DNA of 17,096 nucleotides from Candidatus Omnitrophota bacterium (GCA_016928375.1 JAFGKX010000141.1:1-17096), one strand, 5' to 3'; numbered from the stretch's first letter, positions 7,155 to 14,408 are shown. Notes: a model not told the origin generated them from the letters alone. A program made the numbers and translations.

Positions 7155-7159
7155 ATATT

Positions 7160-7525
7160 ATGAAGAAAAAAGTATTAGGAATAGTGGGCTCGCTGGAAAT
7201 AGAGCTTGAAGGCACCGAAGATACCATGCTTATGGTTCTATCCGGCCAGGTAGATAATTATACCGCAGGCGAGATAACAAAATTAATCAATGAGCATATA
7301 AATAACGGCAACCTTAAGGTCGTGATAGATTTAACGAATGTGGATTATTTAGACAGCGCCGGCTTGAGCGCAATTATATCCTCAAAAATAAGGCTTGCCA
7401 AAAGAAAAGGCGCTCTTAGGCTTGCGGGCTTAAAAGGTAAGGCCAAGGAAGTATTTGATATTTCGAATCTTACGCAGATGTTTGATATATATCCAAGCCG
7501 CGAAGCAGCTTTCGAAAATTTTTAA
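7160..7525 (+). CDS. STAS-domain anti-sigma factor antagonist (RsbV/SpoIIAA-like)
   Basis: A 121-aa cytoplasmic STAS protein, the only plus-strand gene here. It has an N-terminal extension of about 20 residues, then beta-strands TMLMVLSGQVD (22-32) and KVVIDLTNVDYLDSAGLSAI (53-72). S66 in LDSAGL is the position phosphorylated by RsbW/SpoIIAB kinases in this family. Its C-terminal third (KRKGALRLAGL to AAFENF) resembles the other STAS protein in the window (13651-13992), including the shared -NF ending, so they are likely paralogues. It has its own promoter and is transcribed towards the CHASE2-SpoIIE phosphatase gene, sharing the TTAA of the stop codons. It is a plausible substrate of that phosphatase and of the RsbW-like kinase (inference). 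Confidence 0.88.
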   Translation: MKKKVLGIVGSLEIELEGTEDTMLMVLSGQVDNYTAGEITKLINEHINNGNLKVVIDLTNVDYLDSAGLSAIISSKIRLAKRKGALRLAGLKGKAKEVFDISNLTQMFDIYPSREAAFENF

Positions 7526-9459
7526 AGTTTAATAACTATCAACGTAATATCGTCATGCTGGGGCGCTTTGCCCTGGAACTTGCGCATATCTTTTAATATA
7601 TCTTCTATTATTTTTTCAGGTTTTTTATGCGATGACGCCGCTAGCACGACCTTAAGCCTTTCCTCTCCAAATTCTTCCTTTTTGCGGTTCCATGCCTCTG
7701 TAACTCCGTCTGTATATAAAAGATAGATGTCGCCTGGTTCATACGGTATGGTATTGCGCACAAAATCGATACCATCCATTATGCCTATTGCGGTGGCGCT
7801 CTCTACTTTAAGCGCATTGCTTAATTTATTTTTATTTACCTTTATGACAGGCAAATGCCCGGCATTTACGATATCTATAAGTTTTTGTTTTGTGTCTATT
7901 ATCATATAGCACAAAGTAACGAACAGCCCGGAGGTTGATTCAATGGATATCTGGTCATTTAACCGGGAGATCGCGGCCTCGGGCGTATTTTGAGTCCTGG
8001 AATGAAACCTGAACTCACTTACAGTCTTCGCCATAAACAATGCGGCAGGAACGCCTTTCCCTGAGACATCGCCTATCATAATACCTGTCTTGTTTTCGGA
8101 AATTTCCACGAAATCATAAAGATCCCCGCCTATAGTACGCGCGGGATTCATTACGCCGGCTATTTCCATGCCTTCCTTAGCCGGAGGCATTTCTTTAAGA
8201 AAGCTCTTTTGTATCGTATATGCGATATCGAGCTCTTTTTCCATAAGCATGCGCCTGTTTCTCTCGGATATATATTTATAAAATGTGGATGAAATATACA
8301 CCAGGGAAATAAATATAAGCGGATAAAATAAATCCATCCATATATTAAAAAACACGAAGATAAAAAAAACAAGCAGCCCAAAGGCCAGTAAAAAGCTTAC
8401 GGCTGCGATAAGGCCTTTAAGCGGTTTTAATTTAAGCGTTAAAAAACTAGTAATAATTCCCAGCAATATGATAAGCAGGGCATTAACAGGCCTGTCTGCG
8501 CGCTGAATAAAATTGTTCGTAAGTATGGAATTTATAAAATTTGCGTGCACGCCGACCATCGGATAATTTGCTTCCATCGGCACAGGATTTAAATCATGGG
8601 TTCCTGTGGCTGTAAGGCCTATTATGCATATCTTATCTTTAAAAATTTCGAGGTCTAAGATTGGTTTTTCGCCGCTTTCTATCTGCAGATAGGAACTTAA
8701 TATGTCTATGAACGAATAATGCTTAAAAGATTTTACCCATAAATCCGAAAAGTTTATTATAATATTGCCTCTTTCGTCTATCGGGATTTTTATATCGGGA
8801 GACATTACCACAAGGCCTTTATCTGTTTTTATTTTGTTTAACGGTATGTTCAGATAATCGCAGGCCGTAAGAAAAGAAAGCTGCGGTTGCAATTCATTAT
8901 TATAATCGATAAAAACCGGCACGCGCCTTCGCTTTCCATCTATGTCCGGGACTATGTTTATATGCCCCATGCCGCGGGCCGCCTTATCCAGCCCTTCAAA
9001 AGGAAATATCTCAAGGCCATCTGCCTGCGGAAATACGCATCCGGGTTTTCGCGTTTTATTGAGCCTGAATGCCTCGGCGAGGTAAACCTTACGGGAAGCC
9101 TTGACTGCATCAAGCAGGTCCTGGTCGGATAATTCGCTCTGACTCTGCGTAAATACAATATCAAACACAACGGAAGATGCGCCGTATTTCGTCAGCACAT
9201 CTACCAGCCGCGCGTGAAATTCCCTGTCTATGGGCCAGGAGCCCAGCTGTTCCAGGGTATCCTGCGCTATTTCTATTATTATGATTTTGTCGCTGGTTTT
9301 CTGATGAGGCCTTGTTTTAAATCTTAAATCCAGAGTTGCAAGTTCGAATGTCTCGAATATTTTAAGGTAAGAAACAGCTGCGGCTAAAACACATATAAAA
9401 ATAATCGCGATTATTTTTATCGCATTACTGCTTATATAGAATGATTTTTTTGAGGGCAT
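7522..9459 (-). CDS. CHASE2-domain sensor with SpoIIE/PP2C phosphatase output
   Basis: A 645-aa membrane phosphatase. One membrane helix at about 13-33 precedes an extracytoplasmic CHASE2 domain (about 36-310; the WPIDREFHARLVDVLTKYGA region at 75-94 and GTHDLNPVPM at 286-295 are typical). Three membrane helices follow (about 326-343, 349-370, 376-395), then a short linker (396-428) and a SpoIIE-type PP2C domain (430-645). Metal-binding acids are visible in GGDLYDF (D446), GDVSGKG (D463/D464 region), YTDGVTEA (D584) and HDD (636-637 region). Such proteins dephosphorylate STAS antagonists in response to an envelope signal. It ends the long minus-strand block that also encodes an RsbW-like kinase and STAS protein. 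ATG 9459 lies 5 nt after the barrel gene stop with no Shine-Dalgarno, so translation is probably coupled. Confidence 0.9.
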   Translation of the reverse strand: MPSKKSFYISSNAIKIIAIIFICVLAAAVSYLKIFETFELATLDLRFKTRPHQKTSDKIIIIEIAQDTLEQLGSWPIDREFHARLVDVLTKYGASSVVFDIVFTQSQSELSDQDLLDAVKASRKVYLAEAFRLNKTRKPGCVFPQADGLEIFPFEGLDKAARGMGHINIVPDIDGKRRRVPVFIDYNNELQPQLSFLTACDYLNIPLNKIKTDKGLVVMSPDIKIPIDERGNIIINFSDLWVKSFKHYSFIDILSSYLQIESGEKPILDLEIFKDKICIIGLTATGTHDLNPVPMEANYPMVGVHANFINSILTNNFIQRADRPVNALLIILLGIITSFLTLKLKPLKGLIAAVSFLLAFGLLVFFIFVFFNIWMDLFYPLIFISLVYISSTFYKYISERNRRMLMEKELDIAYTIQKSFLKEMPPAKEGMEIAGVMNPARTIGGDLYDFVEISENKTGIMIGDVSGKGVPAALFMAKTVSEFRFHSRTQNTPEAAISRLNDQISIESTSGLFVTLCYMIIDTKQKLIDIVNAGHLPVIKVNKNKLSNALKVESATAIGIMDGIDFVRNTIPYEPGDIYLLYTDGVTEAWNRKKEEFGEERLKVVLAASSHKKPEKIIEDILKDMRKFQGKAPQHDDITLIVIKL

Positions 9460-9464
9460 TGTTA

Positions 9465-10415
9465 TTAGAAGAATATACGGGCGCCGGCGCTGGCGGCAGA
9501 ATCAGAATACCTGTTTAACGGTTCATTGGAATAATTCTGCATATAGGCATAGCCGATGTTTACGTAACAAGACTTGTACACTTTATAATAAGCTGAGGCG
9601 CCCAGAGTCATTGTCTTTTGTTTTTCTACAGCGCTTAAGTCTAATTTACGGCGGCTTGTAAAATCCTTGTACCTGTAACTGCCGTATGCCGTAAGATACA
9701 GGTTTTTTAATACCGGCGCTGTAAATGACGCGCCGGTTTTATATGCGGTGTAATCATAATAATCCATATATTCGTCGTTGGAGTCATTAAAATCTATCCT
9801 TTCTTCCAGTCTGAGCAATATCTTATTTATGCGCTGGCCTGCGGTAAAAGTAACGGTATGCCTGTGGTCCTCTCTGTGGCTGCCTAATTCCCTGCCCGAA
9901 CCGTCTCTGATAAGTTTTTTATCATAATCATATATTCTGAAATCGTAACCTGCCTTCAGGAATAAATTTTTATTGAAATAATACTGCAGCGCCGATAACG
10001 GCCCATACGCAAGGTATGTACCTGTTTTATCGTTTAAATAATAATTAGAATCCGCGCCATAGCCCGCTTTCAGGGAGAGATTAGGCATTAAATCATAAGC
10101 AAAAAAAGCAGCGGCTTCATTATTTACCACATCCAAATCCGTATACTGTCCATAAAAAAGCCCTGTAAAATCATATTCTATGCCGGCCTTAAGATTGGGC
10201 GTTATTTTATAATTCGCATCCAGCGATAAGGCAGGCTGCGTAAAACTATCGCCTTTTCTCGATGAATCCAGAAATACATTTCTTTCATATCCTTCCTTAA
10301 CGGATGGAGTAAATTTAAAATTAAATACCTGATTTTCGGCTATGGCTGAATACATATACAGCACATTTATTGCAGCGCATAACCATACTATTATATTAAT
10401 TTTTTTTATCAACAT
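9465..10415 (-). CDS. outer-membrane beta-barrel protein
   Basis: A 316-aa predicted outer-membrane protein. The first 26 or so residues form a signal peptide (KK, hydrophobic core IIVWLCAAINVLYMY, cleavage probably after SAIA). The rest alternates hydrophobic/aromatic and polar residues in many short amphipathic strands with Tyr-rich turns, for example YKITPNLKAGIEYDF (69-83), NLFLKAGYDFRIYDY and YVNIGYAYMQNY. It ends in RIFF, the C-terminal Phe used by BAM. It resembles uncharacterised porin/beta-barrel families in PVC and delta-proteobacterial genomes; no enzymatic motif is seen. Placement between a FecR-domain gene and a CHASE2 gene suggests a shared envelope-sensing or export role. ATG 10415 follows the fecR-like stop by 13 nt without a clear Shine-Dalgarno. 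Confidence 0.8.
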   Translation of the reverse strand: MLIKKINIIVWLCAAINVLYMYSAIAENQVFNFKFTPSVKEGYERNVFLDSSRKGDSFTQPALSLDANYKITPNLKAGIEYDFTGLFYGQYTDLDVVNNEAAAFFAYDLMPNLSLKAGYGADSNYYLNDKTGTYLAYGPLSALQYYFNKNLFLKAGYDFRIYDYDKKLIRDGSGRELGSHREDHRHTVTFTAGQRINKILLRLEERIDFNDSNDEYMDYYDYTAYKTGASFTAPVLKNLYLTAYGSYRYKDFTSRRKLDLSAVEKQKTMTLGASAYYKVYKSCYVNIGYAYMQNYSNEPLNRYSDSAASAGARIFF

Positions 10416-10428
10416 ATGATTGATTTGG

Positions 10429-11241
10429 CTAAGAAAGCTCGCCTACTGAGCCCTGGCTGCCTCCGGATGACTCAGGCATTGCATCATCGCGCCTTTTTTC
10501 CTCGTCCTTTTCGAGCCTATCATCGTTACGGGTCTCTAGATTTTCATTTTCCAGGCCTTGGGCCTGTTCTATATCTTCGGCCTGCGCATCATCTTCCTGC
10601 GGTTTTTGGAGATCGCGCATATTTTCCGACATATTTTCCTTAAAATCATACCATTCATCCTGTTCTTCCTGATCCAACGGCATTAATTCTCCCGGAGGCG
10701 AAAATTGCTCAATTGTGCATTTATAACCTTCTTCTATTATCTTTTCTTCGGTCAATGACCCGTCTTTGTTTATGCCCTGCGCATAAGATTTATCTTCATA
10801 GCAGCCGGTAGTTGTATTGTTTTCGCCTGCCTGGGCAAACATGCCTGATCCTGCTACGCCGCATACGGCCGTCGGCGTACGAAGCTGAAACCTTGATTTT
10901 TTCGAAGCAGGCCCAAGCAGAGCAAGTATTTTGCCGCGCTTAAGGGATGCCTTTTTAGCTGCCGCGTCTTCAAGCGTAAATTCACTGTTTTCTTCTATGC
11001 TTATTATATTCTTTAAATCATCACTGACGGCAATTTCGGCGCTTGAATCTTTTTGCGTCTTTATGCTGCCGCCGTTTTTTAATAACATGCCTTTGTTTGC
11101 GCTTATCCATTGCGCGCTTTCAGGCTGGCGCACTTTTACATCACCGTCGGATTTTATTATTTTCGCGCCTATGGTCTGCGAAAGCGCCGGTACGGAAAAA
11201 ATGCATAAAACTGCCGCAAATAGGATAATTTTTTTAAGCAT
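10429..11241 (-). CDS. exported FecR-domain protein with acidic tail
   Basis: A 270-aa secreted protein. A signal peptide (about 1-21, cleavage near SVPALS-Q) is followed by a FecR-type domain: GDVKVRQPESAQWISANKG (33-51), ISIEENSEFTLED, LKRGKILALL and RFQLRTPTAVCGVAGSG (117-133), the last being the conserved RTPTAV.GVRG-type strand. Three cysteines (about 127, 146 and 174) could form a disulfide in the periplasm. From about residue 185 the protein is a highly charged, Glu/Asp/Gln-rich low-complexity tail without membrane helix, so it is not a FecR anti-sigma factor with a cytoplasmic domain. GGAG lies 6 nt before ATG 11241, overlapping the mlaD stop region. Partner may be the beta-barrel or CHASE2 protein encoded next. 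Confidence 0.82.
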   Translation of the reverse strand: MLKKIILFAAVLCIFSVPALSQTIGAKIIKSDGDVKVRQPESAQWISANKGMLLKNGGSIKTQKDSSAEIAVSDDLKNIISIEENSEFTLEDAAAKKASLKRGKILALLGPASKKSRFQLRTPTAVCGVAGSGMFAQAGENNTTTGCYEDKSYAQGINKDGSLTEEKIIEEGYKCTIEQFSPPGELMPLDQEEQDEWYDFKENMSENMRDLQKPQEDDAQAEDIEQAQGLENENLETRNDDRLEKDEEKRRDDAMPESSGGSQGSVGELS

Positions 11242-11243
11242 AG

Positions 11244-11918
11244 TTATCTCCGTTTATCTTTTTTGGTATCGCTGTCATTCGTTTTTTCCTTTGTCTTAAC
11301 AAGAAGCTTCCACGGGTTTCTCTTTATGTCATCGGAAAATTCTTCAAAGTTGGCTGCTGTATTCTTGAATTTTTCAATCATAATATCTACATTGCCTCTG
11401 TTTGTCACAACCATCTCGTCTAAATGCTGGGTGAGCTTGCGTATATCGCCTGCCGTAGCCTCAATTTCCGTCGCAAGCTTTTTAGCCGTATCTATCAATT
11501 CTTCCATAGACGCAGGGTCTTCTCCCTGAATAATAGTCCCCGGCTTTAAAAACAGCGCCCCACTGGGCCCATCTGTTAATTCCACGTATTTTTCCCCCAT
11601 AAGCCCGAGCATGCTGACATATGCCTTGCTGCCTTCTCTTACTTTCGCGCTTTCTTTCAAAATAAGAGTAAGCATTATTTTGGTCTCATCTCCGTTATAA
11701 ACTATATCCACGTCCTTAACCTGGCCTGCTTCGACGCCTCTAAGCCTTACAGGGGCATTTTTTTCAAGCCCACTTACCCAGTTAAAGGCTGTTTTTAATT
11801 CATAGGTTTTCTCTGAGCCCATGAAATTTCCCAAGGCCACAGTAAAAAGCGCGAGTATACCTAAGGATATTAAAATTAAAAAGCCTGTTTTTATTTCATT
11901 CGCCATACCTTTTGCCAT
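11244..11918 (-). CDS. mlaD: MlaD/MCE-domain lipid-transfer protein
   Basis: A 224-aa periplasmic protein anchored by one N-terminal helix (about 11-31). It has a single MCE domain (about 38-117; FNWVSGLEKNAPVRLRGVEAGQVKDV at 45-70, SMLGLMGEKYVELTDG at 102-117) and an alpha-helical, probably coiled-coil tail (about 135-200). MlaD proteins form hexameric rings that pass phospholipid between MlaFE and periplasmic partners. The C-terminal end is strongly basic (KTKEKTNDSDTKKDKRR). ATG 11918 has GGAGG 9 nt upstream, right beside a 9-bp hairpin. It is separated from mlaF by a 115-nt gap carrying a palindromic element. No mlaC or mlaA homologue is in the window. Confidence 0.9.
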   Translation of the reverse strand: MAKGMANEIKTGFLILISLGILALFTVALGNFMGSEKTYELKTAFNWVSGLEKNAPVRLRGVEAGQVKDVDIVYNGDETKIMLTLILKESAKVREGSKAYVSMLGLMGEKYVELTDGPSGALFLKPGTIIQGEDPASMEELIDTAKKLATEIEATAGDIRKLTQHLDEMVVTNRGNVDIMIEKFKNTAANFEEFSDDIKRNPWKLLVKTKEKTNDSDTKKDKRR

Positions 11919-11932
11919 TTTTTTGTTCCTCC

Positions 11933-11953
11933 AAAATTTACAAAGTAAATTTT
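11933..11953 (-). repeat. perfect 9-bp hairpin next to the mlaD Shine-Dalgarno
   Basis: AAAATTTAC and GTAAATTTT enclose a 3-nt loop; on the mRNA the hairpin ends directly at the GGAGG (11932-11928) of mlaD. It overlaps the left end of the palindromic element. It lacks a G/C-rich stem and T-tract, so it is not a classical terminator; it could mark an mRNA processing or stability site or be part of the repeat. Confidence 0.5.
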
Positions 11954-12029
11954 GTCCCGAGCGCTACTAAGACGCCTGCCGGCCGGCGACAAGTGCAAGC
12001 ATCTTGCATTAGCGAAGGGCTAAAATTTA
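11946..12029. repeat. palindromic MITE/REP-like intergenic element
   Basis: An 84-bp element fills most of the mlaF-mlaD gap. Its ends form an imperfect inverted repeat: 11946-11966 begins TAAATTTT..CCC..GCTA and the reverse complement of 12010-12029 begins TAAATTTT..CCC..GCTA. Inside are GCCGGCCGGC (11978-11987, a perfect palindrome) and TGCAAG-CAT-CTTGCA (11994-12008). No coding potential is apparent. The form matches small non-autonomous palindromic repeats, but no second copy is present in this window to confirm it. Confidence 0.55.
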
Positions 12030-12033
12030 TTTT

Positions 12034-12837
12034 TTATTCCGTTAATTGTTTCAAATAATCCCCGCCTGACTGGAAAAAGTTTATCGGTCCGTCGGGGCTT
12101 CCCATTATAAATTGCTGCACCCTTTCATCGCTTGAATTTTTTATTTCATCCGGGGTGCCTTCCGCTATTACCTTTCCCTCATAAAGCATGACTATCCTGT
12201 CTGCAATGGTAAAAACGCTTTTCATATCATGCGTTACCACCACTGAGGTAATCTGTAATTTCTTGCTTAAATCAAGTATAAGTTTATCTATGACTCCGGC
12301 TACTATTGGGTCCAGGCCTGCGGTAGGTTCATCGTAAAATATAATTTCCGGATCCAGCGCAATTGCGCGCGCAAGCCCTACGCGTTTGCGCATACCGCCC
12401 GAAAGCTGTGACGGCATAAGGCGTTCAAAACCGCGTAATCCCACCAGCTCAAGCTTCATTTTTACTATTATATTCATTATATTTTCATCAAGCCTGGTAT
12501 GCTCTCTCAACGGCAGCAATATGTTATCTTCGACATTCATCGAATCAAAAAGCGCCGCATTCTGGAATACCATGCCCATTTTTTTTCTGATTTTATCGAA
12601 TTCGTTTTCCGGCAGCTGGTTTATATCTTTATCATATAAAAGAATTTTTCCGGAATCGGGGTTATAGGAACGGATTATGTGGCGAAGCAGCGTAGACTTG
12701 CCGCATCCGGAACCGCCCATAATGACTACGGTCTCGCCTTTGTAAATTTTTAAATTTACTTCATTCAGCACGCGCCTTGCGCCGAAATCCTTGACCAGGC
12801 CCTGTACTTGTATTACGATTTCTTTTTTTGTTTCCAT
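12034..12837 (-). CDS. mlaF: MlaF-type ABC transporter ATP-binding protein
   Basis: A 267-aa cytoplasmic ATPase that powers phospholipid transport with MlaE and MlaD. It has Walker A GGSGCGKST (about 41-49), Q-loop VFQNAALFDS (about 93-102; the AALFDSMNV segment is typical of the MlaF/Ttg2A group), the ABC signature LSGGMRKRVGLARA (about 144-157), Walker B IIFYDEPTAGLDP (about 164-176) and switch His in VVVTHDM (about 198-204). The C-terminal tail (PDGPINFFQSGGDYLKQL) follows the usual MlaF pattern. Length is typical (about 265-270 aa). The ATG lies 3 nt after the mlaE stop. Confidence 0.94.
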   Translation of the reverse strand: METKKEIVIQVQGLVKDFGARRVLNEVNLKIYKGETVVIMGGSGCGKSTLLRHIIRSYNPDSGKILLYDKDINQLPENEFDKIRKKMGMVFQNAALFDSMNVEDNILLPLREHTRLDENIMNIIVKMKLELVGLRGFERLMPSQLSGGMRKRVGLARAIALDPEIIFYDEPTAGLDPIVAGVIDKLILDLSKKLQITSVVVTHDMKSVFTIADRIVMLYEGKVIAEGTPDEIKNSSDERVQQFIMGSPDGPINFFQSGGDYLKQLTE

Positions 12838-12840
12838 ATA

Positions 12841-13638
12841 TCACATATTTGAAAAATAAAATATTCCTGTAATTACGCAATCCGCCAATATTATTAAGAT
12901 AAAACTTGTAACAACACTCGATGTTGTGGAATTTCCCACTCCCTCGGCACCGCCTTTGGTGGTTAAACCCATATGGCTGCCTATAACGGAAATTATCCCG
13001 GCAAAGACGAATGATTTAAATAGCCCGGTATATATATCCTTGATTTCCAGAAACTGCAGCGTTTTATCTATATACATGCCGCTGCTTAATTTTAAATTAA
13101 AAACTCCTATTAACCAACCGCCGAACATGCCTGTCAAATCCGCAAAAATAGTCAGGCACGGAAGCATTATCATAAGCGCCAGTATGCGCGGAAGCACCAA
13201 ATACCTTATAGGATTAATTGCGAGTGTCTGCATGGCCTCTATCTGCTCGGTAACTTTCATACTGCCTAATTCAGCGGTGATCGCCGCGCCGACCCTGCCT
13301 GCAACCACAAGGGCGGTTAAAACAGGGGATAGCTCCCTTGCCATAGATACAGCAACAAGGCTTGCTACATACATTGTCGCGCCTAATTGTTGAAGCTGAT
13401 AAGCGCTCTGCATTGCAAGCACTATTCCGGTAAACAATGCCACAAAAAATACTATCAGGATACTTCTTACTCCGGAAAACATCATCTGCTCGAATAAGCT
13501 GTCTCTTGAAACAAACTTACCCTTAAACGGGCCTATAACAAGCCAGTATACTACCTCTGCCAGAAGCGTGGTAATTTCCACTATCTGCCGTTTCAGATTC
13601 AGCGCAAGGTTTCCTATGCCGGCTATAAAATCTCTCAT
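12841..13638 (-). CDS. mlaE: MlaE-type ABC transporter permease
   Basis: A 265-aa inner-membrane permease of the Mla/MCE lipid transporter. About five or six hydrophobic segments are visible, with an N-terminal amphipathic/interfacial helix. The family hallmarks are present: GRVGAAITAELGSMKVTEQ (109-127) and the adjoining IEAMQTLAINPIRYLVLPR (about 128-146), then LPCLTIFADLTGMFGGWLIG (154-173). It lies directly upstream of mlaF (3-nt gap) and 12 nt downstream of a STAS-protein gene. ATG 13638 has AAGG 11 nt upstream. In E. coli a STAS protein, MlaB, binds MlaF in this complex, so the neighbouring STAS gene is notable. Confidence 0.93.
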   Translation of the reverse strand: MRDFIAGIGNLALNLKRQIVEITTLLAEVVYWLVIGPFKGKFVSRDSLFEQMMFSGVRSILIVFFVALFTGIVLAMQSAYQLQQLGATMYVASLVAVSMARELSPVLTALVVAGRVGAAITAELGSMKVTEQIEAMQTLAINPIRYLVLPRILALMIMLPCLTIFADLTGMFGGWLIGVFNLKLSSGMYIDKTLQFLEIKDIYTGLFKSFVFAGIISVIGSHMGLTTKGGAEGVGNSTTSSVVTSFILIILADCVITGIFYFSNM

Positions 13639-13650
13639 ATACTGGTTACC

Positions 13651-13992
13651 TTAAAAATTGGCTTTTGCCTGTTCGGAAGTTTCGTATATTTCAAATAATT
13701 TATCAAGTTTTGTTATCTCAAACAGGCTTTTTACTTTATCCGCCAGATTGGACAGCCTGAGTTTTCCTCCGTATTTCCTGGTTTTTTTAAGCATTTCCAC
13801 AAGCGTTGCTAACCCGGAGCTGTCTATGTAAGACACATTATCTAAATCAAGGACTATCTTTTTCTCCTGCTTGCCGGTTAACTCATCCAGATTTTTTCTT
13901 ATATCCGGCGATGAATTGATGTCTATATCGCCGGTTATACTGCATATAACCATGTCATTTTGCCTTGTTTTGTTTATCTGCATATTTACCAT
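13651..13992 (-). CDS. STAS-domain anti-sigma factor antagonist (RsbV-like), next to mlaE
   Basis: A 113-aa single STAS domain. VICSITGDIDINSSPDIRKNL (15-35, split by the strand-helix boundary) and KIVLDLDNVSYIDSSGLATL (45-64) are typical; S58 in IDSSGL matches the phosphorylated serine of SpoIIAA. An RsbW-like kinase gene ends 11 nt upstream, giving the usual partner-switching pair. The mlaE gene begins 12 nt downstream, so a MlaB-like role in the lipid transporter is an alternative, although the intact DSSGL motif favours RsbV. Start could be ATG 13992 or ATG 13983; GAGAAAGG is upstream, better spaced for the second. It resembles the STAS protein at 7160-7525. Confidence 0.88.
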   Translation of the reverse strand: MVNMQINKTRQNDMVICSITGDIDINSSPDIRKNLDELTGKQEKKIVLDLDNVSYIDSSGLATLVEMLKKTRKYGGKLRLSNLADKVKSLFEITKLDKLFEIYETSEQAKANF

Positions 13993-14003
13993 GCCCTTTC
14001 TCG

Positions 14004-14408
14004 CTATTTAAGGTATTTTACCATTGTAATCTTGCTTCCGGATTTATTGAATGAAACCTCATCCATAAGGCGCCTTATTAAGTATACTCCTCTGCCGCTT
14101 GTATTCAACAGGTTTTCTTTGGTGGTCGGATCAGGTATTTTTTTATAATCGAATCCGTTTCCTGAATCTTCTACAGATGCCATAAATTTCCCGCCTGAAA
14201 TACAATAACTTACTTTTATGGGCAGGTTTTTGTTATTTTTGTTTCCGTGTTTTACGGCGTTTATCAGCGCCTCTTCGAGGCACAACCTTATATCAAAAGA
14301 AACCGCTTCGCCTGCGGCGCAAGAATCCAGAAGCCTTAATATATCTTTCACTAGGCCGTCTATCTCCTGGCCAAGCCCGTGTATTTGCGCCAGATAGGTG
14401 TTACTCAT
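14004..14408 (-). CDS. RsbW/SpoIIAB-like anti-sigma factor serine kinase
   Basis: A 134-aa GHKL ATPase domain protein, expected to phosphorylate a STAS antagonist and, when free, bind a target such as a sigma factor. N-box EEALINAVKHGN (45-56), G1 box DSGNGFD (81-87) and G2 box GRGVYLI (105-111) are all present and well spaced, so kinase activity is likely retained. I chose ATG 14408, which overlaps the accA stop by 8 nt (ATGAGTAA), with AGGAAAA about 15 nt upstream; an ATG at 14438 would add ten residues that look unlike the family. The STAS gene follows after 11 nt. No sigma factor gene is in the window, so its target is unknown. Confidence 0.88.
   Translation of the reverse strand: MSNTYLAQIHGLGQEIDGLVKDILRLLDSCAAGEAVSFDIRLCLEEALINAVKHGNKNNKNLPIKVSYCISGGKFMASVEDSGNGFDYKKIPDPTTKENLLNTSGRGVYLIRRLMDEVSFNKSGSKITMVKYLK

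Noticed and set aside
7151..7156. TATAAT as -10 of the plus-strand STAS gene
   Set aside because: Transcription would start at or within the ATG and no -35 element is correctly spaced; TTGACG/TAATCT further upstream fits better.
10429..11241. FecR protein as a transmembrane anti-sigma regulator of TonB-dependent uptake
   Set aside because: It has a signal peptide and a charged tail but no cytoplasmic anti-sigma domain, and no FecI-type sigma factor or TonB-dependent receptor is nearby.
11933..11953. Intrinsic terminator between mlaF and mlaD
   Set aside because: The hairpin is A/T-rich and is followed by GGAGG rather than a T-tract, so termination is unlikely.
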